Positions 24,737 through 33,283 of a stretch of DNA of 52,352 nucleotides are shown one piece after another. The DNA is from a virus. The DNA lies in IMG/VR virus record IMGVR_UViG_3300023110_001238, positions 1-52,352 of that record. One strand, 5' to 3'. Under the pieces are notes generated by a model. The model was not told the DNA's origin. It searched no databases and saw only the letters and a list, made by a program, of their open reading frames with translations. Numbering within the stretch: the first letter of the stretch is position 1; every line of letters begins with the position of its first letter. Position numbers and translations under genes: made by a program.

Positions 24737-27046
24737 ATGGCAGATACAAATCTAAAAGAGTTCAAATCTCAACTTGCCAAACTGATGGCAAACGAGAATA
24801 TTCAAATCGAACACCAAAAAATCTCAACAGCAAAATTTGATGTAAAAAATCGTGTGTTATATCTTCCAATCTGGACTGATATGACTGGTTATACATATGA
24901 CTTATTATGTGGTCACGAAGTTGGTCACGCACTCTTTACGCCTGAAGAAGGATGGCATGATGCTGTTGTTGATAAAGCTAAAGGTAAAAACTACAAAAAC
25001 TTTTTAAATGTGGTTGAAGACGCTAGAATTGAAAAGCGTGTTCAAAGAAAATATCCAGGTCTTAAACAATCATTCAAAAAAGCATATGCTGACTTAATGA
25101 AAAAAGACTTCTTTGGTATTGGTAAAAGAGATATCAATAGTTTTCCTTTTATCGATAGATTAAATCTTTTCACAAAATCTCAATATGTTCTGCCTGTTGA
25201 TTTCAATGAATATGAAACTAAACTTTTAGAAAAAGTAAAAGCTGCAGAAAGTTGGGACGATGTTGTTGCTGTTACAAAAGAAATTTATGATTATTCTAAA
25301 GACGAACAATTAGATTATGAAGACGAACTTTCATTTGATATCAATTTAGGTGATGATGAAGAACTCGAAGATGGTGATGAATTTGATAGTGAAGATAATG
25401 AAAACACAATCGAACCTGAAGCAGAAGATAAAAAAGAAGTTGAAGACGATAGTCAAGCTTCTAGTGGGAATAATGATGATGGTGAAGAAGACACCCCCTG
25501 GTTTGAATCCAAACAACAAGTTATCAATAGAGTTAAAGAAGATAATGCTTCTGAATTTGACCAAGAATTCACACCGTCTTGCCAAACAGATGAGAATTAC
25601 AGAGATAACGAAGGTAGATTAGTTGATGAACAATGTAAGCCTTATCGTTACCTTGAATTTCCAAAAGTTAAAAATTATAAAGATGTTATTACACCAGCTA
25701 AACGAGTTCAAGAGCTTTTAACAAAAGATTTTGAAAAACAAATATCAGATGATTGGTTTCCAAGAGAAAACATTGATAAGTTTTATAATGAATTCAAAAA
25801 GAAAAATGACAAATACATTTCGCTTCTTGCTAAAGAATTTGAAATGAAAAAAGCGGCAAAAGTATTTGCAAAAAGAAAAGTATCAAGCACTGGTGAATTA
25901 GATATCAATAAACTTGCTAGTTATAAATTTGATGATAACATTTTCAGAAAAGCGATGATTGTTCCAAAAGGTAAATCACACGGACTTATATTGTTACTTG
26001 ACTATTCTGGTTCAATGTATTCAAATCTAGCAGGTTCAATTGAGCAGATTTTAGTTCTTGCTGGTTTCTGCCGTAAAGTAAATATTCCATTTACCGTGAT
26101 GACATTCAGTAATGACAGAAGCGTGTGGCAATATGATAGAGATATTGAAGAAGATATCAAACCAGAAATTTTTGAGAAAAAAACAAACACGATTGCTTGG
26201 GATATAGTTCAATTAAGAGAATACATCAATTCTGATATGAATAATGTTGAATATACAAAAGCTGCCAAGAATATGGTGTTGTTAATGAAAGCTTGGGAAC
26301 ATAGAAGTGATTGGAGAAATTCTTTTGAAAATTACAGAACTTATCCTAATGTTCCAAATAATGAAAAACTTACAAACACGCCACTCAGCCAGGCAATTTA
26401 TTGTTTAGGTGATTATACAAAAGGTTTTAAAAAATCTAAAAATCTTGACCTTGTTAATCTGGTGGTTGTGCATGATGGTGATGCTGACGGAGTAAGACAA
26501 TATCAATATTATGGTCTTGACCCGTTCAGTTCTTCAAACGAAGAGAGATGGTATCACAAACACTGGTTACAAAATGAAGAAAATATTATTGTTAGAGATA
26601 ATAGAATTCAATTTCAATCAAAACTTGGTGATGAATATGATTCTTATGATTTCATTTTTAATACAACCGTTCAATGGTATAAAAAATATACCGGTTCAAA
26701 AGTAATTGGTTTTTACATTGTAGATGGTTCTAGCTCAAGAGATGTTAAATCTGCTGTTGATAGAGAATATCTGGACCATACAGACGGTTACAGATATGAT
26801 TGGAATGAAATAAAAGAAGCTGTTAAAAAATTCAGAAAAGATAAAATGCTTATTGGTAATAAAAAAGGCTTCAATGACTTTTATTTAATTCTTGGTGGTA
26901 AATCACTCAAAGTAAAAGACCCCGAGATTGAAGTAAATGGTAAAATTACTGCAAGTAAATTAAAAACAGCATTTATGAAAGTAAATAAAAGTAAGCAAGT
27001 AAATAGGGTTCTGGTCAGTAAATTTATTGAAAAAATTGCTGCTTAG
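24737..27046 (+). CDS. CobT-like VWA protein with metallopeptidase-type motif
   Basis: A 769-residue protein. The N-terminal domain has CGHEVGHALFTPEE with HExxH at 60-64, then VVEDARIEKRV about 30 residues later, a pattern of zinc metallopeptidases. The middle (about 210-260) is a very acidic linker like that of CobT. The C-terminal von Willebrand factor A domain has the MIDAS motif DYSGSM (422-427) and a downstream Thr in NTPLSQAI. Such VWA proteins work with MoxR-type ATPases such as the one at 27115. ATG 24737 is preferred; an in-frame ATG at 24695 lies in the promoter. A true cobalt chelatase is unlikely, since no other cobalamin genes are present. Confidence 0.8.
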   Translation: MADTNLKEFKSQLAKLMANENIQIEHQKISTAKFDVKNRVLYLPIWTDMTGYTYDLLCGHEVGHALFTPEEGWHDAVVDKAKGKNYKNFLNVVEDARIEKRVQRKYPGLKQSFKKAYADLMKKDFFGIGKRDINSFPFIDRLNLFTKSQYVLPVDFNEYETKLLEKVKAAESWDDVVAVTKEIYDYSKDEQLDYEDELSFDINLGDDEELEDGDEFDSEDNENTIEPEAEDKKEVEDDSQASSGNNDDGEEDTPWFESKQQVINRVKEDNASEFDQEFTPSCQTDENYRDNEGRLVDEQCKPYRYLEFPKVKNYKDVITPAKRVQELLTKDFEKQISDDWFPRENIDKFYNEFKKKNDKYISLLAKEFEMKKAAKVFAKRKVSSTGELDINKLASYKFDDNIFRKAMIVPKGKSHGLILLLDYSGSMYSNLAGSIEQILVLAGFCRKVNIPFTVMTFSNDRSVWQYDRDIEEDIKPEIFEKKTNTIAWDIVQLREYINSDMNNVEYTKAAKNMVLLMKAWEHRSDWRNSFENYRTYPNVPNNEKLTNTPLSQAIYCLGDYTKGFKKSKNLDLVNLVVVHDGDADGVRQYQYYGLDPFSSSNEERWYHKHWLQNEENIIVRDNRIQFQSKLGDEYDSYDFIFNTTVQWYKKYTGSKVIGFYIVDGSSSRDVKSAVDREYLDHTDGYRYDWNEIKEAVKKFRKDKMLIGNKKGFNDFYLILGGKSLKVKDPEIEVNGKITASKLKTAFMKVNKSKQVNRVLVSKFIEKIAA

Positions 27047-27050
27047 GGGC

Positions 27051-27078
27051 TTGACTTTTGGTCCAGTTGTGTTATAAT
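27051..27078 (+). promoter_or_regulatory. Sigma70-type promoter of the CobS-like gene
   Basis: TTGACT (27051-27056) and TATAAT (27073-27078) with a 16-base spacer lie in the 68-base gap. The boxes match those of the small RNA promoter exactly. An AAGGAG follows before the ATG. Confidence 0.85.
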
Positions 27079-27114
27079 GGCCACATAAGATAGTGAAATA
27101 AAGGAGATTATATC

Positions 27115-28335
27115 ATGTCTAATTTGAAAAACGATAGAAAACTTTTTTTAGAAAAGTTAAAAGAAACTGGTAAAGTTTCACTCACTCGAACCGAAATCAA
27201 TAAAATTGGTAAAGAAGTCGGTTTGAAAAGTTTTGGTTGGTTTACCAAAAAGTCCGACAACAAATTATCACGAGGACTTTACAAGGTTCCAACTGATGTT
27301 GCAATTGCTTTACAACCAGCAGTTTCAGTGAAACCTATAATTAACAAAGTTGTTCCAATGCCAAATGTAACCATTAAAACTTCAGGCAATCGTATCGCTA
27401 ATGTGACTACTGAATTATCGATGACTGATTTGGTTCCTGCTGTTTATGATAATTATGTACCGTTTGGTAATTTCAGTGATATTGTTGCCATTATCAAGTC
27501 TGGTAAATTCTTTCCTGTTTTTGTTTCAGGTCAGTCAGGCAACGGTAAAACAATGTCTATCGAACAGGCTTGTGCAAAATTAAAACGAAAATTTGTTATT
27601 GTGTCCATGACACCAGAAACCGATGAAGCAGATTTGCTTGGTAACTATGTTCTCATAGACGGTCAGATGGAGTGGAGAGATGGTCCTGTAACAACTGCCG
27701 CTCGTGAAGGTGCGGTATTATGTATTGACGAAATTGATTACGGCGCTCAGAACCTAAGTTGTCTTCAGCGTGTGTTAGAAGGCAAACCATTTATGCTGAA
27801 GAAAAAAGGCGAAATGGTTACCCCATCTCCGGGTTTCACTATTTTTGCCACAGCTAACACAAAAGGCAAAGGTTCTGAGGACGGCCGTTATATTTTCACA
27901 AATGTTCTGAACGAAGCATTCCTTGAAAGGTTCAGAAACACTTACGAACAAGATTGGCCACCCGCCGCTGTTGAGAAAAAAATTATCAATGGTGAACTAG
28001 CCAAAGCGGGTCTTACTGATGAAGATTTTTCTGATAAACTTGTAACATGGGCAGACGCCATCAGAAAAACTTTCAATGAAGGTGGTTGTGATGAGGTTGT
28101 TTCAACCAGAAGATTGGTTCAAATTGTTGAAACATTCAGTATCTTTGGTGATAAAACTAAAGCATTATCATACTGCTTAAACAGGTTTGATGATGAAACC
28201 AAATTCTCATTCATTGACTTGTATTCAAAAGTTGATGCTGGTGCTTCAGTAGATGATATTCTCAAAGTTGAAGAACCTGAAGTTGAAGAGGAACCCGAAA
28301 CAGATGAGATTGAATCTGACGGAAATCCTTTTTAA
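27115..28335 (+). CDS. cobS-like: CobS-like MoxR-type AAA+ ATPase
   Basis: A 406-residue AAA+ ATPase. Walker A GQSGNGKT is at 139-146, Walker B VLCIDE at 201-206; the region DEADLLGNYVLIDGQMEWRDGPV and the sensor segment FTIFATANT are typical of CobS and other MoxR ATPases. An N-terminal 60-residue part looks like a small DNA-binding or adaptor domain (FGWFTKKSDNKLSRGLYKVP). The acidic C-terminus ends in ESDGNPF. Cyanophages carry cobS genes of this type. The neighbouring VWA gene has its own promoter with similar boxes, so the pair is probably coexpressed early and acts together. Confidence 0.85.
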   Translation: MSNLKNDRKLFLEKLKETGKVSLTRTEINKIGKEVGLKSFGWFTKKSDNKLSRGLYKVPTDVAIALQPAVSVKPIINKVVPMPNVTIKTSGNRIANVTTELSMTDLVPAVYDNYVPFGNFSDIVAIIKSGKFFPVFVSGQSGNGKTMSIEQACAKLKRKFVIVSMTPETDEADLLGNYVLIDGQMEWRDGPVTTAAREGAVLCIDEIDYGAQNLSCLQRVLEGKPFMLKKKGEMVTPSPGFTIFATANTKGKGSEDGRYIFTNVLNEAFLERFRNTYEQDWPPAAVEKKIINGELAKAGLTDEDFSDKLVTWADAIRKTFNEGGCDEVVSTRRLVQIVETFSIFGDKTKALSYCLNRFDDETKFSFIDLYSKVDAGASVDDILKVEEPEVEEEPETDEIESDGNPF

Positions 28336-28363
28336 CTTTGCCTCAATTTTAAATTAAATTTGA

Positions 28364-28369
28364 TATAAT
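28364..28369 (+). promoter_or_regulatory. Possible promoter (-10 box) of the winged-helix gene
   Basis: A perfect TATAAT is present but no good -35 box at 16-18 bases; TTGCCT at 28338 is 20 bases away. It may need an activator. Transcription would start near 28376, inside the hairpin that follows. Confidence 0.45.
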
Positions 28370-28372
28370 AAT

Positions 28373-28410
28373 AACATTCTGGTGAAGGTCGCAACACCAG
28401 AATGTTTTTT
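28373..28410 (+). terminator. 12-base hairpin and T run: terminator of the CobS-like gene
   Basis: AACATTCTGGTG pairs perfectly with CACCAGAATGTT (28395-28406) around a 10-base loop, followed by TTTT. It lies 37 bases after the CobS-like stop. If the TATAAT at 28364 is used, the hairpin would instead lie at the very 5' end of the downstream mRNA. Confidence 0.85.
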
Positions 28411-28441
28411 ACCTGCGACATTACATTATGGAGACATACTA

Positions 28442-28726
28442 ATGACTAAAGTATCAAATGCAGCTAAGTATAAAATGCTAGGCTATCTTTCGAAAACATC
28501 TGGCTATAATACATTAACAGTTGCTAAAGCTCAATCAATGTTCGGTATCAAGAATGTTGCTGCTCGTATCGATGAACTTCGCAAAGAAGGTCACGCTATT
28601 TACATGAACTCTAAAAAAGTTAATGGTAAAAAAGTTAATTTCTATCGTTTGGGCACACCATCTCGCAAAGTCGTTGCGGCTGGTGTTGAGTACCTACGCC
28701 AACAAGGTGAGAAAGCATTTGCCTAA
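28442..28726 (+). CDS. Winged-helix DNA-binding protein
   Basis: A 94-residue protein starting at ATG 28442 (a longer frame from 28382 would begin in the hairpin). The helix-turn-helix region LTVAKAQSMFGIKNVAARID, followed by ELRKEGHAIY and a wing (KKVNGKKVNFYRLGTP), is typical of small winged-helix proteins common in marine T4-like phages. The protein is basic and stands alone between two terminators, so it is probably abundant and independently expressed. A role in transcription control or DNA architecture is inferred. Confidence 0.72.
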   Translation: MTKVSNAAKYKMLGYLSKTSGYNTLTVAKAQSMFGIKNVAARIDELRKEGHAIYMNSKKVNGKKVNFYRLGTPSRKVVAAGVEYLRQQGEKAFA

Positions 28727-28742
28727 AACTAATGCTTAATCT

Positions 28743-28782
28743 AAAAGAGGGTGGCATATATAATTATGCCACTCTTTTTTTT
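28743..28782 (+). terminator. Intrinsic terminator after the winged-helix gene
   Basis: GTGGCATA pairs with TATGCCAC (28751-28758 with 28765-28772), extended by weaker pairs, and is followed by a run of eight T. Confidence 0.88.
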
Positions 28783-28799
28783 AATTATGGAATTATATT

Positions 28800-29615
28800 A
28801 TGGAAATAAAAATCAATGTTGATGAGTTGAAGAAACATAAACTGTTTATTGCTACGCCAATGTATGGCGGCCAATGTTACGGTCTTTACGCAAAGGCGGC
28901 TTTAGATACCCAAACCATATTATCAAAATATGGTATTGAAACCAAATTCTCATTTCTTTTTAATGAATCATTAATTACTCGAGCAAGAAATTACCTTGTT
29001 GATGAATTTTTAAGGTCGGGATATACACATTTAATGTTTATCGATTCTGATATTCATTTTAATCCACAAGACATATTAGCTCTTTTAGCATTGGATAAAG
29101 ATGTAATTGGTGGCCCTTACCCTAAAAAATCAATTAATTGGAGAAATATTGCTGAAGCTGCAAGAAAACATCCAAATATGGATGCAAAAGAATTACCAAG
29201 TTTAGTTGGTGAATATGTTTTTAATGTTGTAAAAGGCACAAAACAATTTCAAGTAACTGAACCAATTGAGGTGTTAGAAATTGGTACTGGTCATATGATG
29301 GTGAAAAGAGAAGTGTTTGATAAGATTGCAAAAGCATATCCAAAAATTCAATACAAACCAGACCATATAGGCCAAGCAAACTTTGACGGTTCAAGATATA
29401 TTCACGCTTACTTTGATACAGTAATTGATTCTAAAGATAGTCCTACTGGTGGTGGTTCAGATAGATATCTTTCAGAAGATTATATGTTCTGCCAAATGTG
29501 GCGTAAGATTGGTGGTGAAATTTGGATGTGTCCTTGGATGAAAAACCAACATATTGGTACTTACGCATTTGCTGGTGATATGCCTGCTGTGGCAAAATAC
29601 ACAGGTAAATTATGA
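28800..29615 (+). CDS. GT-A-type glycosyltransferase
   Basis: A 271-residue protein beginning with a Rossmann-like LFIATPMYGG block, then FNESLITRARNYLVDEF, then HLMFIDSDIHF with the DxD motif D82-S-D84, and IGGPYPKK. This arrangement is typical of nucleotide-sugar-dependent glycosyltransferases of the GT-A fold found in marine T4-like phages. The C-terminal YLSEDYMFCQMWRKIGGEIW is also typical. The acceptor (DNA base, protein or glycan) cannot be told from sequence. It lies upstream of the sliding clamp genes and overlaps the next gene by four bases, so it may be expressed early with replication. Confidence 0.75.
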   Translation: MEIKINVDELKKHKLFIATPMYGGQCYGLYAKAALDTQTILSKYGIETKFSFLFNESLITRARNYLVDEFLRSGYTHLMFIDSDIHFNPQDILALLALDKDVIGGPYPKKSINWRNIAEAARKHPNMDAKELPSLVGEYVFNVVKGTKQFQVTEPIEVLEIGTGHMMVKREVFDKIAKAYPKIQYKPDHIGQANFDGSRYIHAYFDTVIDSKDSPTGGGSDRYLSEDYMFCQMWRKIGGEIWMCPWMKNQHIGTYAFAGDMPAVAKYTGKL

Positions 29616-29890
29616 TAAACTACAAATATAGTGAAGATAGGTTACTTAAAGAATTAAAAAAGTATATCGATGAAACTTATGGTGAGCATTATTCCAAAAA
29701 TAAGTTTCAGGCAACTGAATTTATTCTCGACAGTGGCCACGGTGACGGTTTTTGTATTGGTAATATCATGAAATATGCCCAAAGATACGGCAAAAAAGAT
29801 GGTTATAACCGCAAAGACCTTTTAAAAGTGTTACACTATGGTATTATAGCGTTACACAATCATGACTTGACGAAGGAAAATACATTATGA
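29612..29890 (+). CDS. DUF3310-like small protein
   Basis: A 92-residue protein with KFQATEFILDSGHGDGFCIG, NIMKYAQRYGKKDGYNRKDL and LKVLHYGIIALH, the core pattern of DUF3310, a small phage family sometimes called nucleotide-kinase-like. Its biochemical role is not established to my knowledge. It overlaps the glycosyltransferase start and the gene 45 ATG by four bases each, so it is translated with the clamp. Confidence 0.75.
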   Translation: MINYKYSEDRLLKELKKYIDETYGEHYSKNKFQATEFILDSGHGDGFCIGNIMKYAQRYGKKDGYNRKDLLKVLHYGIIALHNHDLTKENTL

Positions 29891-30564
29891 AATTATCTAC
29901 ACAAACTATATCAATCTTAAAGAACTTTGGTGCTATCAACCAAGGCATCTTCTTTAAGAAAGGTAAAACACTAAAGACGGTTTCTTCTCATAAAAATATT
30001 CTTGCACAAGCAAATATTAATGAAGAAGTTCCTGCCGAATTTGGTGTTTATGATTTAAATAACTTTTTATCAGTAATCTCATTGAGTGCTGATCCAACAT
30101 TTGAATTTGAAGATAAGAATGTTGTGATTGTTGGCAACAAAGGTCGTTCTAAAACAAAGTATCGTTTTTGTGAGCCAACAATGATTGTTACACCTCCTGA
30201 AAAAGAATTAGCAATGCCTGATCCTGAAATCTCAATCTCATTATCAGAAGATGACTTTGATGATATTATGAGAACAGCTTCTGTTCTTTCTTCTCCACAA
30301 ATTGCTGTTGAATCTGATGGTAAAAAAGTTAATCTTGCTACATTAGATACAGCAAATGATTCTGCTCATACAAACACACTCGAACTTGGTGACGGTGATG
30401 GTAAAGTTTATAAAATGATTTTCAAAACAGAAAATCTATCAAAGATTTTACCAGGTAATTATAGTGTGAATATCTCATCAAAAGGTATCTCACATTTTAA
30501 AAACAAAGACGCCGACTTACAATATTGGGTTACAACTGAACAAGGTTCTAAATTTGGTGCTTAA
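29887..30564 (+). CDS. gp45: Sliding clamp gp45
   Basis: A 225-residue homologue of the T4 clamp gp45 (228 residues). It encircles DNA, tethers the gp43 polymerase and activates late transcription with gp55 and gp33. The N-terminus MKLSTQTISILKNFGAINQG and the block EFGVYDLNNFLSVISL match gp45 of marine T4-like phages. The order 45-44-62-regA is that of T4. It follows the DUF3310 gene with an ATGA overlap. Confidence 0.94.
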   Translation: MKLSTQTISILKNFGAINQGIFFKKGKTLKTVSSHKNILAQANINEEVPAEFGVYDLNNFLSVISLSADPTFEFEDKNVVIVGNKGRSKTKYRFCEPTMIVTPPEKELAMPDPEISISLSEDDFDDIMRTASVLSSPQIAVESDGKKVNLATLDTANDSAHTNTLELGDGDGKVYKMIFKTENLSKILPGNYSVNISSKGISHFKNKDADLQYWVTTEQGSKFGA

Positions 30565-30593
30565 TTTTTATTATTATATTATGAGGTGTGTGA

Positions 30594-31526
30594 ATGGAAC
30601 ATTTATTATGGACGGAGAAATACCGACCTAAAAAGATTGTTGATTGTATATTACCTGAAAGGTTACAAAAACCATTTCAAGAATATGTCAATCAAAAGAA
30701 TATCCCTAATCTCCTTTTATCTGGCGGCGCAGGCGTTGGTAAAACCACCGTTGCAAAAGCTATGTGTGAAGAGATTGGTTGTGATTATCTAGTTATCAAT
30801 GGTTCAGATGAAAGTGGCATTGATACTTTCAGAACCAAAATCAAAAACTATGCTTCATCTATGTCACTTGCCGGTGGCAGAAAAGTTATTATCATTGATG
30901 AGGCAGATTATCTAAATCCAAACTCAACTCAACCAGCTCTTCGTAATGCAATTGAAGAGTTTGCTGGTAATTGTTCATTTATTTTTACTTGTAATTATAA
31001 GAATCGTATTATCGAACCTTTACATAGTCGATGTGCGGTTGTTGATTTTGCATTGAAGAATAATGAAAAGGCTGAAATGGCAAAACAATTCATGCAAAGA
31101 ATTGAATATGTTTTGAATATTGAAAAGGTTGAGTTTGAAAAACCAGTAATTGCTAATCTGATTACAAAACATTTTCCAGATTTCAGAAGAGTAATCAATG
31201 AACTACAAAGATACTCTCAATTTGGTAAAATTGATACTGGCATTCTTGCTCAGATTGGTGATGCTAAACTTGATGATATTATTAAACATATCAAAGCAAA
31301 AGACTTTGGTGCTATTCGTAAATGGGTTGGTGTTAATGATATTGATTCAAATACTTTCTTTAGGCAACTATATGATGCCTTGTATGAAACGATGAAACCA
31401 AAATCAATACCACAAGCTGTTTTAATTATTGCTGACTATCAATACAAAAATGCTTTTGTTGCTGATGGTGAAATTAATCTAGTGGCTTGTTTGACCGAAC
31501 TCATGGCAAATTGTGAGTTCAAGTAA
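30594..31526 (+). CDS. gp44: Clamp loader large subunit gp44
   Basis: A 310-residue AAA+ ATPase like T4 gp44 (319). LLWTEKYRPKKIVDCILPER opens the protein; Walker A is GGAGVGKTT (about 43-51), Walker B VIIIDEADYL, and the arginine-finger region reads SRCAVVDF. With gp62 it loads gp45 on DNA. ATG 30594 has GAGGTG upstream. Its stop overlaps the gene 62 start (TAATG). Confidence 0.95.
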   Translation: MEHLLWTEKYRPKKIVDCILPERLQKPFQEYVNQKNIPNLLLSGGAGVGKTTVAKAMCEEIGCDYLVINGSDESGIDTFRTKIKNYASSMSLAGGRKVIIIDEADYLNPNSTQPALRNAIEEFAGNCSFIFTCNYKNRIIEPLHSRCAVVDFALKNNEKAEMAKQFMQRIEYVLNIEKVEFEKPVIANLITKHFPDFRRVINELQRYSQFGKIDTGILAQIGDAKLDDIIKHIKAKDFGAIRKWVGVNDIDSNTFFRQLYDALYETMKPKSIPQAVLIIADYQYKNAFVADGEINLVACLTELMANCEFK

Positions 31527-31918
31527 TGAGTAGCCCTTTTGATTATGTAAAAGAGATTCTTTCAGGTAACAAACAACTTATTGTTGATGAACTAACTGAA
31601 AAAGAATACAAGCCATTTCTCACAAACCGTTCATTATCTTATCACCGTGATTGTATCTTTTATGCTAATGAAATGAATCAACACCATCACTTGGATAACA
31701 AGTTACAAAATGATTTTTTACTAAATATAGTAAGAAAAAATAAAAGACCATTTGCTAAGTGGGTTAAGACTGTAAAGAGTGATGATATAGAATGTATAAA
31801 GCAAGTGTATCATATCTCCGACCAAAAAGCCAAAGAAGTCCTGTCTATACTCACACAACAACAGATAGAAGAATTAAAACAAATGGCTAACACTGGCGGT
31901 TTAGGAAAGAAAAAATAA
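31526..31918 (+). CDS. gp62: Clamp loader small subunit gp62
   Basis: A 130-residue homologue of T4 gp62 (187 residues; marine phage versions are shorter). SPFDYVKEILSGNKQLI, then KEYKPFLTNRSLSYHRDCI, then FYANEMNQ is the family pattern. It has no ATPase motif, as expected for this single non-ATPase subunit of the loader. It overlaps gene 44 and is followed by regA with a one-base gap. Confidence 0.9.
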   Translation: MSSPFDYVKEILSGNKQLIVDELTEKEYKPFLTNRSLSYHRDCIFYANEMNQHHHLDNKLQNDFLLNIVRKNKRPFAKWVKTVKSDDIECIKQVYHISDQKAKEVLSILTQQQIEELKQMANTGGLGKKK

Positions 31919-31919
31919 A

Positions 31920-32327
31920 ATGGTAGATTTAAACAATTTTATAGAAGTCACACTCAAACACCAAGATGACTTTCTAAAAGTGAGAGAGACTTTAACCCGA
32001 ATTGGGGTCTCTTCACGCAAAGAAAAAGTTCTTTATCAGTCTTGCCACATTTTACATAAGCAAGGCAAGTATTATATCGTTCATTTTAAAGAACTGTTTG
32101 CTCTTGACGGCAAACCATCAAATATATCCGAGAATGACATTCAAAGAAGAAACGCAATAGCTAAGTTGTTAGAAGAATGGGGTCTGATTAAAATTATGAA
32201 CCCAAAATTACTTGAGGACAATGTAGCACCTTTACATCAAATTAAAATCATATCGTTCAAAGAAAAAGACGATTGGGATTTAATTGCAAAATATAATATT
32301 GGAAAAAAACCAGGCGAACAACATTAA
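31920..32327 (+). CDS. regA: Translational repressor RegA
   Basis: A 135-residue homologue of T4 RegA (122 residues), which binds the ribosome-binding regions of early phage mRNAs and blocks their translation. FIEVTLKHQDDFLKVRETLT, RIGVSSRKEKVLYQSCHILH and YIVHFKELFALDGK are conserved. The order 62-regA is as in T4. In T4, regA is followed by gene 43; here about 2.7 kb of accessory genes separate them. Confidence 0.94.
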   Translation: MVDLNNFIEVTLKHQDDFLKVRETLTRIGVSSRKEKVLYQSCHILHKQGKYYIVHFKELFALDGKPSNISENDIQRRNAIAKLLEEWGLIKIMNPKLLEDNVAPLHQIKIISFKEKDDWDLIAKYNIGKKPGEQH

Positions 32328-32353
32328 TTGCCTCATTTTTAGACCAAATATGT

Positions 32354-32361
32354 TATAAATA
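32354..32361 (+). promoter_or_regulatory. Late promoter of the Hsp20 gene
   Basis: A perfect TATAAATA lies just before the regA terminator hairpin. A start 5-7 bases downstream would fall in the left arm of that hairpin, so transcripts from this promoter would escape termination. Confidence 0.65.
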
Positions 32362-32363
32362 TA

Positions 32364-32396
32364 AGCGAGATGCCTAACTAGGGTCTCGCTTTTTTA
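32364..32396 (+). terminator. Intrinsic terminator after regA
   Basis: AGCGAGA pairs with TCTCGCT (32364-32370 with 32384-32390); an inner CCT/AGG pairing shortens the loop, and a run of T follows. It would end early transcription of the clamp operon. Confidence 0.85.
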
Positions 32397-32422
32397 ATCT
32401 TGCTTAATAAGGAGAATATAAC

Positions 32423-32911
32423 ATGACATTAGCAAATCGCTTTTCATTTACACCTTTATATCACTCAACACTTGGGTTTGAAAATTTATTTAATGAAGTT
32501 GAGAGAATGTTAGAAGCTACAACAGAAAAAACAAATCACTCTTTTCCACCACACAATATCGTTAAAGTTGATGACTATCATTATGTCGTTGAACTAGCGG
32601 TTGCTGGTTATTCAAAAGATGAAATTGACATTACTGTTGATGACGGACATTTAATTGTAAAGGGCAACAAAGATGAGAAAAATGCTGATTTGGCAGATAT
32701 CACATATCTACACAAAGGCATTGGTCTCAGAGCTTTCACAAAGACATTGAAAATTGCTGACACAGTAGAAGTTCATGGTGCCGAATATAAAGATGGTATT
32801 TTACGAATTGGTTTAGAGAATGTAATTCCTGAAAATAAAAAACCTCGTAAAATTGAAATTGGTAAAGAACTTAAACTACACAAGCAAGAGCTTTTGAAAG
32901 AAACTAAATGA
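32423..32911 (+). CDS. hsp20: Hsp20 small heat shock protein
   Basis: A 162-residue small heat shock protein of the IbpA type. The alpha-crystallin domain runs from about NIVKVDDYHYVVELAVAGYS to GILRIGLE, with the conserved GLENVIPENKKPRKIEI tail. Hsp20 genes are common in marine T4-like phages, especially cyanophages. The gene has a late promoter (32354) and its own terminator, so it is probably made late, perhaps to help fold virion proteins. Confidence 0.93.
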   Translation: MTLANRFSFTPLYHSTLGFENLFNEVERMLEATTEKTNHSFPPHNIVKVDDYHYVVELAVAGYSKDEIDITVDDGHLIVKGNKDEKNADLADITYLHKGIGLRAFTKTLKIADTVEVHGAEYKDGILRIGLENVIPENKKPRKIEIGKELKLHKQELLKETK

Positions 32912-32943
32912 AAGGTGGGGGTATAACTACTCCCATCTTTTTT
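32911..32943 (+). terminator. Intrinsic terminator after hsp20
   Basis: A 10-base stem (32914-32923 with 32928-32937, including two G-T pairs) and a TAAC loop are followed by T. It begins at the hsp20 stop codon. Confidence 0.8.
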
Positions 32944-32975
32944 ACACACAAACACAGACACACAAGGAGAAAATT

Positions 32976-33236
32976 ATGTCTAAATTTGAAACACCAAAAT
33001 TACCAGAAGTAAAATTCAACAAAACAGGTTACGAAATCCGCACTGATGTTTTAGCAATGGCTAAAGAATTGGTTTTGGATGAATACCATACAAAATTCGC
33101 TGGTTGGGAATTAACAACCAAAAAAGATGCAACAACTGGTGAGGTTGTAACTAAAGTTGATATGCCTCAGTATCCAGGTCTCGACATGGTTCTTCAAACA
33201 GCTGAGAAGATGTATAGCTTTATTAATCAGAAATAA
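32976..33236 (+). CDS. Conserved small phage protein of unknown function
   Basis: An 86-residue protein: PKLPEVKFNKTGYEIRTDVL, then MAKELVLDEYHTKFAGWELT, ending LDMVLQTAEKMYSFINQK. I recognise the pattern from small proteins in T4-like marine phages but not a function. No cysteine and no membrane segment. It is flanked by terminators, with AAGGAG before its ATG, so it is an independently expressed and probably abundant small protein. Confidence 0.6.
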   Translation: MSKFETPKLPEVKFNKTGYEIRTDVLAMAKELVLDEYHTKFAGWELTTKKDATTGEVVTKVDMPQYPGLDMVLQTAEKMYSFINQK

Positions 33237-33239
33237 ATA
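33232..33239 (+). promoter_or_regulatory. Possible late promoter upstream of the endolysin gene
   Basis: AATAAATA overlaps the preceding stop codon and lies just upstream of a terminator hairpin, the same arrangement as at 32354. A late promoter here would suit a lysis gene. Confidence 0.5.
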
Positions 33240-33243
33240 TAAC

Positions 33244-33270
33244 GGGGTGAGAAATCACCCCTTTATTTTA
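33244..33270 (+). terminator. Intrinsic terminator before the endolysin gene
   Basis: GGGGTGA pairs with TCACCCC around a GAAA tetraloop, followed by TTTATTTTA. It lies eight bases after the preceding stop. Confidence 0.88.
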
Positions 33271-33283
33271 TAGGAAAAAGATT

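Noticed and set aside
24737-28335. Cobalamin biosynthesis function for the CobS/CobT-like pair
   Set aside because: No CobN or other cobalamin gene is present in this window, and the HExxH domain is foreign to CobT.
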